Positions 8,778 to 20,194 are shown, counted from the stretch's first letter. The stretch: DNA of 64,000 nucleotides from Nymphaea colorata (GCF_008831285.2 NC_045143.1:12575214-12639213), one strand, 5' to 3'. A program made the numbers and translations. Notes: a model not told the origin generated them from the sequence alone.

Positions 8778-11700
8778 ATGGCGGATTCCCCTATGGGAGA
8801 GTGGATCATCGACAGTGGCGCTACTCACCACATGACCGGCAATCCTAAAGTCTTTCATGGGTATAAGCTTTCGTCAGGAAAGGAACATGTTTCTCTTGCT
8901 GATGGTTCCTCTATCTTTGTTGCTGGGAAAGGGAGTCTCCCACTTTTGAACAAGTTCTTTGTCCACAATGCTCTACATGTTCCCCATCTTCCCTTGAACC
9001 TCTTGTCGGTTAGCAAGATCACGAAAGAGTTGAATTGCGAACTGATCTTTTCTGCTGATCGCTGTGTTATGCAGGACTTGGTGACAGGAAAGAGGAATGG
9101 GATTGGTCTGACTTCTGACGGGCTATATCGTTTACCTATGCGTACTGCTTAGGCTCTCATGACGGCAGTCAGTCAAGCAACGAAGAACAGAGAGGAGTCC
9201 CTTCAATTGCTTCTACGGTGGCATGAGCGCCTTGGACACCTGCCTTTTGGAATTCTTAGACAGCTATTTTTTTATTTATGTTCCAGGTTAGATATGACTA
9301 TGGTGTCCTATGATGTCTGTCACCTGGCCAAACATGTTAGGGCTTCATATCCTTTGTCTAGCCATCGGTCTCATGGGGTATTTGTCATGATTCATTCTGA
9401 TGTGTGGGGGCCTTCAGGGATTCCTTCTTATCATGGTTTTCAGTATTTTATCACCTTTATAGATGATTGTTCTCGTAACACTATTGTCTACTAGTTGAAA
9501 GACCGTAGTGAAGTTCCTACGGCCATAGAGACTTTCATTGCTTATGTGGAAACTCAATATGGAGCATCTGTTAAGACCTTTCGATCTGACAATGCTCGTG
9601 AGTATATGTGTCAGTCTGTTGATAGCTTCTTTCGAAAAAACGGAATTGTTCATGAGACTTCCTGTAGTTATACTCCTCCTCAAAATGGATTTGCTGAACG
9701 AAAGAATCGTCAGTTATTGAATATGACTCGAGCTCTTCTTTTTCAACGTCATGTTCCAAAAAGGTATTGGGGGGATGCTGTGTTGACCAGTGTGTATCTT
9801 ATAAACCGTTTGCCTAGTCGTGTGTTGAATGGGCAGACGCCTCACTCTATGTTACCGGGGAGTCGTGAACCTTTCTCTCTTCCACCAAGAGTCTTTGGCT
9901 GTGTTTGTTTTATTCACAATCATAGTCCTCACATAAAAAAGCTTGATTCAAGGTCTATTAAGGGCGTATTTCTAGGTTATTCTCCCACTCAAAAAGGGTA
10001 TAAGTGTCGGGACCCTTCCACTGGTCGTGCCTATGTTACCAAAGATGTCACTTTCCTTAAACATGCTTCCTATTTTCGTGAGAATCCTCTTCAGGGGGAG
10101 AATTTTATGTCAAAGGAAGAGTATTCTTCGAGTCAGGAAATTCTGTTTACAGATTTTTTGGACTACAGGCGTGAATCCATTGGTCCTTCTATTGAGGTGC
10201 TTGAACAAGAGAAAAATGGAGAGTGTTCTACTGGGGCAGGAGAGGAATGCAATCGTCTGTTTGGGCAAGTTTACTCTAGGCGAAGAGTCTGTACTGAGGA
10301 GATGACAGGTGGTGAGAATTCTGCTCCCAATCCAATTAGTCCTTCCCTGGATGACCCAAGTCGTGCTCAGAAACAACCTGTTGAAGAAGAGATTCAGACT
10401 GTTATTGCAAGTGAAGAGCTTCCCATCGCCCTGCGAAAGGGTGTCAGGTCATGTACACAACATCCTATTGGTAACTTTGTTTCATATTCTAGACTGAGCA
10501 AGGACTACAAATGTTTTGTATCTTTTCTTTCTTTGGCTATGATTCCCAGAAATGTTGCTGAGGCTCAAAGTGATCCCAAGTGGACTTATGCAATGCAAGA
10601 AGAGATGGAAGCCCTGAGAAGAAACATGACATGAGAAGTTATAAAGATTTCTGAGGCGGTTCACTTGGTTGGATCTAAGTGGGTCTACACCATCAAGTAC
10701 AAACCAGATGGAAGTGTTGAAAGGTACAAAGCTCGTCTTGTAGCCAAGGGGTTTAGTCAGAAATATGTGATTGATTATTTGGAGACCTTTGCTCCTGTTG
10801 CGAAGATGAAGACTGTCGGAGTCATTATCTCCTTAGCTGTGATGAAGGAGTGGAAGATGTACCAAGTTGATGTCAAGAACGCATTTCTCTATGGAGACCT
10901 TGAAGAGAAAGTATATATGTGTATGTCTCCAGGATATGAGGAACCTGGAAAATGTTGCAAGTTAAGGAAAGCTTTATATGGGCTCAAGCAATCTCCTCGA
11001 GCATGGTTTGAACGACTTAGACTTGTCATGAAACAATGTGGATACCATCAAGGGAATGGAGATCATACACTCTTTGTGAAGAGAAATGAACAAAAGGTTA
11101 CTATTTTGTTGGTATATGTTGATGATATGATTGTCACAGGTGATGATGAAGATGAAATAATTAAGTTAAAGAAACTGTTGGCGATCGAGTTTGATCTCAA
11201 GGACCTTGGTAAGTTGAAATATTTCCTTGGCATTGAAATTGCTAGGTCTGAGACTAGCCTCGTGCTAAATCAACGGAAGTACACCCTAGATTTGTTAAAG
11301 GAGACCGGGAAATTAGGGTGTAGACCAGCTTCTACTTCTCTAGATGCTGGCCATAAGCTAAGTCTTAGAGATGGGGAGCCTCTTTGTGAAGAGGCTAAAA
11401 GAAGATATCAATGTCTTGTAGGGAAGTTGATTTATCTTACTCTCACTAGACCTGATATTACCTTTGTTGTGAATGTGATGAGTCAGTTCATGCATGCTCC
11501 CACGGATGTCCACTTGAAGGCTGTTGAGAGGATCTTGTGCTACTTGAAGAGAAATCCTGGCAAAGGTCTTTTGTATGCCAAGCAAGACACTCTTGGGATT
11601 GAAGGTTATTCAGATGCAGACTGGGCAGGCTGTATTGACACTAGGAGGTCCACCTCTGGCTATTGTATCTATTTGGGAGGGAATCTCATAGTGTGGAGAA

Positions 11701-12087
11701 GTAAAAGGCAAGATGTTTGTTCTCGTTCCAGTGCTGAAGCAAAATACAGAGCAGTGGCTATGGGAGTTTCAGAGCTTTTGTGACTAAAAGTATTGTTGAC
11801 GGATATTGGTATAAAGGTTGAAGAACCAATGAAGATGTATTGCGATAACAAGTCTGCAATCAACTTGGCCAACAACCCTGTGCTTCATGACAGAACAAAG
11901 CATGTTGACATTGACCGACATTTCATTCAAGAGAATTGATGCTAAAGAACTTGTACTTCCTTACATGAGATCTGAAGACCAAACAGCTGATGTTTTGACG
12001 AAAGCTCTATCTTCAACTTCATTCGAGAGAAATGTATCCAAGTTGGGCATGTTTGATATGTATGCCCAACTTGAGGTAGAGTGTTGA
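8778..12087 (+). pseudogene. Element C pol, disabled by four stops and one frameshift
   Basis: In one frame, the protease (DSGATHHMTGN, D codon at 8811), GAG_pre-integrase ('WHERLGHLPFG'), integrase ('HSDVWGPSG', 'RSDNAREY', 'GFAERKN'), RT (YVDD at 11115-11126) and RNase H ('YSDADWAG', '[12 protein letters not shown]') follow in order. In-frame stops lie at 9150-9152 (TAG), 9492-9494 (TAG), 10632-10634 (TGA) and 11781-11783 (TGA). A one-base loss near 11935 shifts the last 50 codons, which end in the 3' LTR. Three of the stops fall where family members usually have Trp. The first Cys of the integrase zinc-binding pair reads Tyr. Otherwise the domains are well kept, so inactivation is recent. 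Confidence 0.92.
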
Positions 12088-12334
12088 AGTATGTTAGACG
12101 GGTCTCGAGACCGGGTCCGGATCCATACCCGATCCATCTTGTAGCCCTTGTTGGGCATTACTTAAGTTGTGTAACCCTAATCCTTATGGAAAATGAAATC
12201 TTAAGAGAGAGAGAGTCTGGCGGCTAGTGGGCAACCAGCTCCTCCTCATCCGTGGTTTTTTTCCTCTTGTTGAGGGTTTTTCCACGTTACATCGTGTTCC
12301 TCGTATTCTCTTTCTTTGTGCTCGTGTTTCTACA
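12082..12334 (+). repeat. Element C 3' LTR (253 bp)
   Basis: Gapless match to 8065-8317 with four differences (GGG/GAG, TCG/TTG, TCT/TCC and CTC/CTT contexts). It is preceded by the purine-rich GAGGTAGAG (12073-12081), the likely polypurine tract, and followed by target duplication TGAAC. Confidence 0.95.
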
Positions 12335-12911
12335 TGAACCAATTTTGCTTTTAGGTCTTCAAAAGAGGGAAGAATAGGTAATACCTCAGTGTCAAAAACA
12401 TCAAATTCTGACCCCAATCCACTCAAAGCCTATTGTACCTTGTCCTTGTCGCTGACTGGGTGCCCTATGATTGCAAGCTGATCGCTGACATTATTGATTT
12501 CATGTATGTATTCCAAGACTGAACGTGTGCCTCGTTTGATATCCTGAAATTGCTTCTTGAGTTGTAGAAATCTCGCTTCAGATACTTGAGAATACGTGGT
12601 AGCAAGTACAGTCCACAACTCAAGTGCTGAAAGATCATCATTAACGCCCGCCAGAACTTCCTCTGATATTGTGGAGGTGATATAAGCAACGAGAGATTGA
12701 TCATGAGTCATCCATGTCTCATATTCAAGATTGATTTCTACAATGGTTTCTTAAACTTGCCCTGTAGCATTCTTCACCTCTCGCATAATCCATTCAGGTG
12801 GCAGAGATGTGGTGCCATTGAGATGTTCATAGGGACGGTGACTCTTGATGAACGAGACTATTTGACGTTTCCATGTCAAATAGTTGGGTATGATTTAGCT
12901 TTTATGAAATG
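12335..12911 (-). pseudogene. Element A gag, N-terminal and central part
   Basis: Minus-strand segment 12430-12711 is open and encodes a typical copia Gag (UBN2 type): 'ALELWTVLATTYSQVSEARF', 'LQLKKQFQDIKRGTRSVLEY'. The next part, 'LSGLGSEFDVFDTEVL', follows after one stop (12427-12429) and runs to the element C insertion at 12335. The upstream end, in changed frames, holds 'LTWKRQIVSFIKSH'-like sequence at about 12840-12880, which matches the usual Gag N-terminal 'YLTWK' region. Together with 7031-8064 it makes one gag split by element C. Confidence 0.85.
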
Positions 12912-13222
12912 AGTTGAGAGAGAAAATTGAACGACAAGATGCTGGAATTGCGGTGGGGATCCATAGTTGCAGCAATCAGGAAAACAGGGGAAAATAAAAA
13001 TTTTGAGATCAGGGTTAGGTGGCTGACAGAAATTAGGGTAAAAGTGGCAGACGGTAGGGATTAATGCAGACAGATTAGGGCTGAAATTTTGGGGATTAGG
13101 ACGATTAGGGCACACAGTAGGATTAGGGCAGAAAACAGAAATTTGAGGACTAGGGTACAAAAGAAACAAAGTTTAGGGCAGAAATTAGAGATTCTTACTG
13201 GACATTCTTAGTGGCAAAACCC
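12912..13222 (-). other. Element A 5' leader, rich in CCCTAAT-type units
   Basis: The segment between gag and the primer-binding site shows about eight ATTAGGG/CTAGGG units on the plus strand (roughly 13010-13180), irregularly spaced. A 97-codon minus-strand ORF here reads as a Pro/Asn/Phe-rich low-complexity sequence and is not considered a gene. Confidence 0.6.
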
Positions 13223-13235
13223 CGTTTTGATACCA
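13223..13235 (-). other. Element A primer-binding site
   Basis: On the minus strand, TGGTATCAAAACG follows the LTR end CTTACA. It is a common variant of the initiator-Met tRNA site in plant copia elements and fixes the inner LTR boundary at 13236. Confidence 0.85.
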
Positions 13236-13520
13236 TGTAAGATTTTGATATCTAATGCCAAACCACCAAATGAAGTTAGATGCAAGAGGAGGAAGAGAGA
13301 AGTAGGCTGCACGTCCAAGCAAGAGAGAGATGAAAGAGAGCAACAGCAATTGACGGCTGCCTCTTGTTATCATTATATACTAATCACAATTTAGGGTACA
13401 ACATAAAATACACAAAATAACATTAAGAGTTACAAGTATGCCACCACCCATGATGTGTTGGGCGTGTGGATCAAATGGGTCTAGTCTGGGTGACCCGATC
13501 CATATCGTACAAACTTAACA
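13236..13520 (-). repeat. Element A 5' LTR (about 285 bp)
   Basis: Read on the minus strand it starts TGTTAAGTTTGTACG and ends ..ATCTTACA against the primer-binding site, giving TG...CA ends. A TATATAA box (plus 13373-13379) lies mid-LTR, about 140 bp from its 3' end, a sensible promoter position. The partner 3' LTR is beyond the left edge, so the outer boundary rests on the TG terminus only. Confidence 0.78.
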
Positions 13521-16420
13521 ATAGGAGGCCAATCATGTGTGAGTTCTGTGTCAACAAGCTTTGAAACTTGGATTGACTGTTAATGGTCATATCTGTAGGT
13601 TTACGTCCCAGCCTAGTGGTTTGAACTGTACTTGAACGAAATACACGCTTATATCTTTGGAATAAAACTGTTACAAGTGGTGAAAATTTAGTGATGTGTG
13701 ATCAAATGTATGGAATTTGCCTGATTGTCCAATCAATTGATTAACTCCTAAGGTATGTACAGGGGCATAATTTTGGTTTTGCTCAAGTTTCCTTTCTAAA
13801 ATTTGCAACTCCAGCATTGTTCTCCTGATATGTACAGAAAGGTTGATTATCCTGAGATACGGTGTTTGTAGCATATTTCTGTTTATGTACTTGTGCTCAA
13901 TACATGGTCATGTCAGTGCAAATATGTGTACTTGTGAATGAAGTTCTAGTCTTCTTCATCTTTCATCCTTCAATTTCCTGTTCTGTTTCATGTTCTTTTC
14001 ATGATGCTTTCTCGCTTATTTCACAAGAGCCAAGAAACATGTACGGTGCAAGATGTGCAAGAATTGCAGTTAGTGATTGAAGACATGCAATTGAGGATTA
14101 GAAAGCTTGAAAGGTGGCATGTAATAAACACGGTATATCTCTGGCATGTGCACTGTGTAAATTGACTTCTTTATTTTCCTAACCCAAGAGCAATGTTGCA
14201 CCAAAGTACCGTACCAAACTGCATGCAGCGAGGCTCATAAACTCGGGAGCACTGTTACTGACCAGATCTCTTTGTTACCATTCTTTCCTTTCAGTATGTA
14301 GCAACTCTAATGTTTCAACTTCTTCCAGGTTTTGTGGACACTGTTTATGTCAGCACTTGTTGGGTACTCTTTATACCAAAGAAAGCGTCAGTGATAGCCA
14401 TGGATGAAACATGTCGATTCCAAGTGACACCGCATTCTAGCTTGTGAATATGCACATTCTGTGTACCCTTGCTTCTCCCTAATAAATCAGCCAGTCAGCC
14501 TGCAACACTTGTGCATAAGAAGCCCTCAACAATCTTCTCGTCCCCTTTTATGGATTGTTGACATATTTACCACAGCTCTGGCTGCATATTCTTTTTGCCA
14601 TTGTTATACCTAAACAATGTATACCCATTTAAATGAAAAATGTATAAAAAAGTCCTGTTCTTAAAGAATCAGGTGATGAACGGTGCTTCAAATATAAGTG
14701 GCCCTGCTAGTGTATGAAATGGCCTAGAAGCAGAAACAGAGCTGATTGTGATGCTTTTCGTGAAATAGCTCTCAAGGAGACACAGATGGTCCAGATTGTA
14801 TAGATTGGAGGTTGGGGAGATTGGATCTAATGCAGCAACTGAAGACGTAGACCTATGCAACCCAGGCACATGCTTCTTATGTGCTTCTGTCGTGCTTATG
14901 ATTAGGGTTACTCAACCTCTCATTGTAAAAGAATTGTTTTATTTTCAATTGAAAGCAATGGTTTGTGGCAATGGTAGAAGTCATGGAATCGGGCTGGTGA
15001 GTTTTCTTGTGTTCTGTTGAGGCCCGCCTTCTTATTGAACTCTCCTTTTGTTAAGTCAACAGGGCACAATTAGATGAAGGTCAAGCCTTGAAATTATTAG
15101 GCTTGGGTAGAGGACAAAATTTCAAAGCCAAGTGCATCACATGTCGTGAAGCAGAAATAAAGTTGGGATGGTCGAAATCGAAAAAAGGAAAAAAAGAATG
15201 AATGTGAGCCATCCTGCAGATGGAAGGTATTTGGCCTTCCATGGTCGAAACTCTGCCAAGGAACAGGAGCGAAGTGTTCTTTCTTTAAATTCATTCATTT
15301 ATGACGTCTTTACTGAAGCCCAATGCTACAGGCAGCTTTAGGCTTCTGCCAAGTTAGTCTTCCTTACAGTTGGGGTTAATTCCGGATTTGGATGAGGAGT
15401 AAGACACCTGTCAACTAAGTATCATGTACCTACTGTTTGCAAGCCTTACAGATTGAACTGATGATTGGACTTTTATCGATTCATCAGTCTGATCAGTTAT
15501 GCTACGCTCCTCGAAGTGTAGGAAAAACATGATATTTAATATGCTTACTATTCTTTTCTTCCTGCACCATGGCATATGACAAATCGCCTTCCTCATGTTG
15601 AAGCTAGCTCGAAAGCTAGCTTCCAGTTAGGGGTGTCTGCCAGCCAGTTTAGCTTACCTATAATAAGCTTGAGTTCTACGTAAGTTTGTGTCGTCCAAGC
15701 ATTAAATTTTTCTAAAGGTACCTAACGAATTTAAAATAGGGGCCATCTAGGTGCAAAGGAGACAACCATGATTGCATGAATATTAGCACAGATATTGTTT
15801 ATATTTGTTGAATGAGCCTAAACGAGCTGAACGCCTGGTTTGGGTTCATCTGATTATAGATGACAAATGAAACCACACAGCTAGTTTAATAGACGAACGA
15901 TGCTCGATGGTGCACCCTTAGTTCCTACTAATTTTCATGCTAAATTTGGTTAAAGAAACAAAAAATGTATACAGGTAGATCTGTTAGTGATTTTGAGGCC
16001 ATAGTCTTCAAAGTTGGCGTTGTCATTTCAACATCAAAAACACTTACTATTTTTATTGAATGTTCTTTATTATCTTCTTTGTATCTGTTCATCCATGAAC
16101 CATCACACTGCAACCTGTGTCTTTCCAACTCATTCTTAAATGATCACAATATGCCTGCACATCTTTGACTGCATTGTCAGGAATATAACCTCTCAACTTA
16201 TGATAAGATGGCATTTTATAACCACGACCTAAAGAAGTGATTGTATCTAAGAGAGGCTGAAAATAAAAAAAATTAACGGCACTAAGATGAATGCTGACAT
16301 CCAAAAACCTTCTTCCAATTGAATCGTCTGCCTGTTAGACAATTTCCTTTGAAAATATGGCTTTATGTATCTTAGGTTGAGCACTTCAACCAGTATAAGC
16401 AAGGAAAAAAAACATCTTAT
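13521..16420. other. Spacer with no recognised gene
   Basis: AT-rich sequence with only short scattered ORFs under 75 codons, none with family motifs. A perfect stem-loop is listed separately at 15600-15623. No transposon ends were recognised. Confidence 0.55.
15600..15623. repeat. Perfect 10-bp inverted repeat (GAAGCTAGCT / AGCTAGCTTC)
   Basis: Two exact 10-base arms around a 4-base CGAA loop. The arms are themselves near-palindromic (AGCTAGCT). No gene end is nearby, so a terminator role is unsupported. Confidence 0.7.
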
Positions 16421-16944
16421 TACTGATGGAAAAAAAGCTGCCAGTAATAATGTGATTTCACTAACAACCTACGGGTCATGTCAGTAAACCTTGATTTTCA
16501 TCAATAGAAAGGCAAGTCATCAGAAAAAGTCAGTTTTTTATTGACCAATGACACCCTTTTGTCAATAAAGGCTGCATTGTTACTGACGTATCCTTCTCTC
16601 ATCAGTATTAATTTAACCCAATATTGATGTTCGACCAGTATGACTAGTGTTCCTTGTTTCACTGACGTTTCTTTCACCTCATAGAAAGCCATCAGTATTT
16701 GTGGACTACCATGGATATTTTCAATCAGTAATGATCTGATTATCGCTGATGTTTTTAGATCAGCGATGTGTTAGTATTTGCCTGACTATGACTGATGTTT
16801 GTCCGACCGTCAATGAATGTTCATGTTTTAGTGACTGACATATTCGCTACGATCGTCAGTCTATGGTTTCTACCATCAGTAATACCATGACTGATAGATT
16901 CGCTATTTTTGCTGACGATTATCTATTGTTAGTAATTCTGACCT
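16421..16944. repeat. Clustered CAGTA/TACTG and TGACG motifs, transposon-subterminal-like
   Basis: Short motifs such as ATCAGTA, TTACTGA, CACTGACG and GCTGATG recur every 20-40 bases on both strands. Dense short subterminal repeats are typical of En/Spm (CACTA) and some other DNA transposons. No convincing CACTA terminus with target duplication was found, so class is unassigned. Confidence 0.4.
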
Positions 16945-17415
16945 TTAGGCTGGCTGAAATATTTTCTGGGGATTGAGATCAGCCACTTCACAAAGGGTCT
17001 ATTTTTATAGAAAAAAAAAATATGCATTGGTCTTGCTTAAGAGTATAGGTGAACTTGTTTCATAACCAATTATCACTTCTATTAAAGTTAACCCCAGATT
17101 GGAAATTGTTGATGATAATTATCAAGTACTAGAAATTAGTTGCAAAATCAATTCATTTGACCAGCCAGATGTCACATTTGCCCTCAATGAAGTCAATAAA
17201 TATGCACATGCCTCTCGCTAGACTCATGTGGTTAATCATATTCTAAAATATTTAAAAGGACTCCTAGTTGTGGCTTCTGGATGAAGTGAAATGGGAATAC
17301 CAACATAGAAAAATATACCAATGCCGATTGTGCACGTAGTGCTTTAGATAGAAGATCAATAATGGGACTTGGTGTCATGATAAGTTGCAATTTTGTCTAT
17401 TACAAAAAAAGTTGG
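16945..17415 (+). pseudogene. Degraded copia RT / RNase H fragment
   Basis: Successive plus-strand pieces in shifting frames match the copia RT C-terminus and RNase H start: 'WLKYFLGIEISHFTKGLF', 'KYALVLLKSIGELVS', 'NSFDQPDVTFALNEVNKYAH', 'VVNHILKYLKG', then 'SALDRRSIMGLGVMISC'-like sequence. It has many stops and an internal deletion. No LTRs are attached. It sits between two motif-rich stretches (16421-16944 and 17430-18216), suggesting either an old insertion or capture by another element. Confidence 0.75.
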
Positions 17416-17751
17416 TTCCGCGGACGCATGGAAAATATACAGCTGTGAAAGTTCACTTTTACCAACATTCGAAGCTAAATGTCGGTAAGCATAAATTTTC
17501 ACCGAGATCCAAAGGATGACGTTGGTTAAAAGAAGCCTTCACTGATGCATGGAGCTATTGTGTCATTGAAATTTCACATTTACCAATGGGTTACTGTTCT
17601 TGCATTGATGAAAGTTTTTGAATTCAGTTGTGTGTTGGTAAAAAGTACATGTATCAATCTAATTTTTACCAACACGTCGCATTCTCCGCATCGTTGAAAC
17701 GTATTTCCATTCAAACATTACTGGCGCGAGTATCGCATGTCGTTGAAACTC
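17416..17751. other. Motif-rich noncoding stretch
   Basis: Contains several TTACCAACA/CACCGA-type units (for example 17451-17460, 17495-17503, 17666-17673) like those in the tandem repeat that follows. No coding motif seen. Confidence 0.4.
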
Positions 17752-18216
17752 TACTTTGATAGACGTGTTCATTACAGACGTTGTTAATGTCCTTTCACCG
17801 ACACGCCTTGAACGTCAATAATGTTACCGACATTTTTATGTAATGCTTTTACTGATGTGTCTCACACATTAGTAAAGGCTTTCCCGACTTATTGCCCCCA
17901 CCCCCCCCCGCCGGAACCTTTTTTCTCATTCCTTCTTCTTCCCTCTTTTCTTTTCTCTTCCCTATTTTTCCCACCGACGATTTACTTTGATAGACGTGTT
18001 GGTTACGGACGTCGTTAGTGTCCTTTTCACCGACGCGCATTGGACATCAGCAATGTTTACAGTATTAACATTACTGACGTTTTTATGTAATGCTTTTACC
18101 GATGTCTCTCTCACGCAAAAGCCTTTCCTGACTTATTGTCCATGCCCGAACCCTTTTTCTCATTCCTTCTTCTTTCCTTTTTTCTTTTCTCTTCCCTATT
18201 CCTCCCACCGGCAATT
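17752..18216. repeat. Tandem duplication, two copies of about 231-234 bp
   Basis: Copy 1 (17752-17982) and copy 2 (17983-18216) both start TACTTTGATAGACGTGTT and run through ACCGACG-type motifs, TTTTTATGTAATGCTTTTAC, and a CT-rich tail TTCCTTCTTC...CCCACCG. Copy 1 has an extra C-run near 17887-17900. The repeated ACCGACG motifs resemble plant DNA-transposon subterminal repeats. The short ORFs here come from the CT-rich tails. Confidence 0.85.
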
Positions 18217-18531
18217 TTGGATTGAACTCTTTTTTTTCATTGTGGTTTTGGATTGCTTGAAACTTGAAAGGTTGGTTCTTCAATCTCCACTCATTTTTTC
18301 TAATTCTATATGATTGTCATTTTGTTCAAGGCCAAGTGCAAAGTAAAGAAATTAAGATCCTTTTTGTAAAAAGTTATGTCGACATATTTACAAAGCTATT
18401 ACCAGTGAACAATTATCAGGTGTCATGAGCAAGGTGGGGATAGTGAATATTCACTCCTCCCAACTAGAGTAGATATCCTTAGGGAGAGCTTCTCAATAGT
18501 TTCTCATATCTATCGATGATCTTGGTTTTCA

Positions 18532-18574
18532 TTTTTTTTTTTTTTTTTTTTGGAGGGGTTGGGGGGGGGGGGGG
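18532..18574 (+). repeat. T20 followed by a G-rich run ending in G14
   Basis: Twenty T (18532-18551), then GGAGGGGTT, then fourteen G (18561-18574). A strong candidate for G-quadruplex formation; also a likely assembly trouble spot. Confidence 0.85.
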
Positions 18575-20194
18575 TTAAGGGCAACATATATAGTGAAGAA
18601 AAAAAGTACACGAAAGAGAAAAAGGTGAGAGTGAAACAATTAATCCCGAATGTGGCAAGCTGAACTCATTTCCCTGTATATATTAAATGATTGTAAGCGC
18701 CTCAACTAGTTTGGACAACTCAAACTCATTTTCTTTTATATATTAAATGATCTGTTAAGCATCTCAACTAGTTCTAGTAGTCTCAATTCAAACTACTAGA
18801 TGAAGTTATCCCATCTACATTACATATTTCAAAGATCCAAATTTTAATTGGTAAGAACAATTATAGTTAGAGAGAATTCAAATCATGAACCCAAGTTCTA
18901 TAATTATGAGTTGGTTGCCCCATAACCACAGGGTTAAGTGATCATAATGAAACACAATTTATTTGATAAGAATTAATAAGTTTTAGATCACATAATTTTA
19001 ATGTTTATCAATGGAAACTAAGGCGATAAACATGAATCACTTGCAGAAAAACTTATTAAGAATTTTTTATTTTGTTTGGAAGTAGAAAAGAACGTCTAAA
19101 GGGACGCACATAAATGATACAAGTAAGTCACTTGTGGAAACATTAGGATTCTTTAAAAGACATAACTGCCTAGAAAGAAAAAAGGAGATATCTGTCAACA
19201 ACATGGAAAAGGGCATACTATAAATTATTTTTTAGACTTTAATTTATAAGAGGCATAGAAATAATAGGCGAATCATTTTAAATGGTAAAAAAGTTTATAA
19301 TAATCAGTTATAATATACAGGTTGTGATTAATGATAATCTTTTGGAAATCACTTGTTCAACTTGAATAGTCCTTGGTAATTATATAAGATGTAATTCAAT
19401 CAAATTATGTAAATACTTCAAAACTGAACAAGGAATTATAAATACTTTAAAGAGACGGCACATTTGTATATCATCTAAAAGTTCACGTTTATCCAAATTT
19501 ATTGACAATGACATTTCTCATTCTCTAAAAATATGTCTGACATAACTTCTAAAACATCAGGAAATGTGTCTACAAAAAGATATGCATAGTAAATTTTTTT
19601 CCACCACTATGTTCAGCAACTTTTAAGAAGTGAGAAAAGCATGACAACGAAATGAGTAACACAGACAATTTACAAGTGACATGCACGGCTGATCAAAATT
19701 AAGATTTCTTTAATGTTTTAGTCTTCTCAGTTTGCTTCATTTTTCCCCATTATTATTCTGTTCCATAGTGAATTCTGTTCATGTCATATTTCTCTGTGAT
19801 ACAAGTACTAAATCTGTTCATGTCATAAGAGGGTTTTGATGTTGCAGAATTATGACACAGTGAACCCATGAAGAATCTCTGCGTGATGAGTGTTGTAGGT
19901 AGAGGTGGAAGTGGAAAGAATATAGGAATTTGCTTCATCAGATGCACGTCTATAATATCCTTTACAAAAGGCTGATTTACATTTATTTTGAAATTTTGAG
20001 TTGGTTTCAACTTTCAATTGCGGAGGGTGTAAACCAATTAACAAGTTTTGAAGTGTCATGTGCGATGAATCCCTTCAATATCTTCTTGGAATTTCTCAAG
20101 TACAGTTGACCTTTTGCCTGATCTTAAGGATGCGAGCATACAAACTCAGAAAATACTGGACTTATGCAGCCGAGAATTCAGTTTTCAGCTTCTC
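18575..20194. other. AT-rich spacer, no gene seen
   Basis: Only short ORFs without family motifs. A TATATTAAATGAT-centred phrase with CTCAACTAGTT occurs twice near 18680-18770, suggesting a small local duplication. Confidence 0.5.

Larger units (their letters stand above)
8065..12334 (+). mobile_element. Element C: Ty1/copia LTR retrotransposon lacking a recognisable gag, with dead pol
   Basis: Bounded by 253-bp LTRs (8065-8317 and 12082-12334) and a perfect 5-bp target duplication TGAAC at 8060-8064 and 12335-12339. Between them are a primer-binding site, a 445-bp GC-rich trinucleotide tract, then protease, integrase, RT and RNase H in copia order. The element is nested in minus-strand element A. 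The LTRs differ at four positions, all C/T or G/A, so it is older than element B but still fairly young. A recognisable Gag, including a zinc knuckle, is absent. Four in-frame stops and one frameshift disable pol. It could have moved only with proteins supplied by a relative. Confidence 0.95.

Noticed and set aside
8440-8848. Overlapping ORFs on both strands (101-212 codons) in the GC-rich tract of element C
   Set aside because: They come from CCG/GTC trinucleotide repeats, which are open in several frames; no domain or Gag motif.
12950-13190. Interstitial telomeric repeats
   Set aside because: Units are ATTAGGG-like and irregularly spaced, not tandem TTTAGGG.
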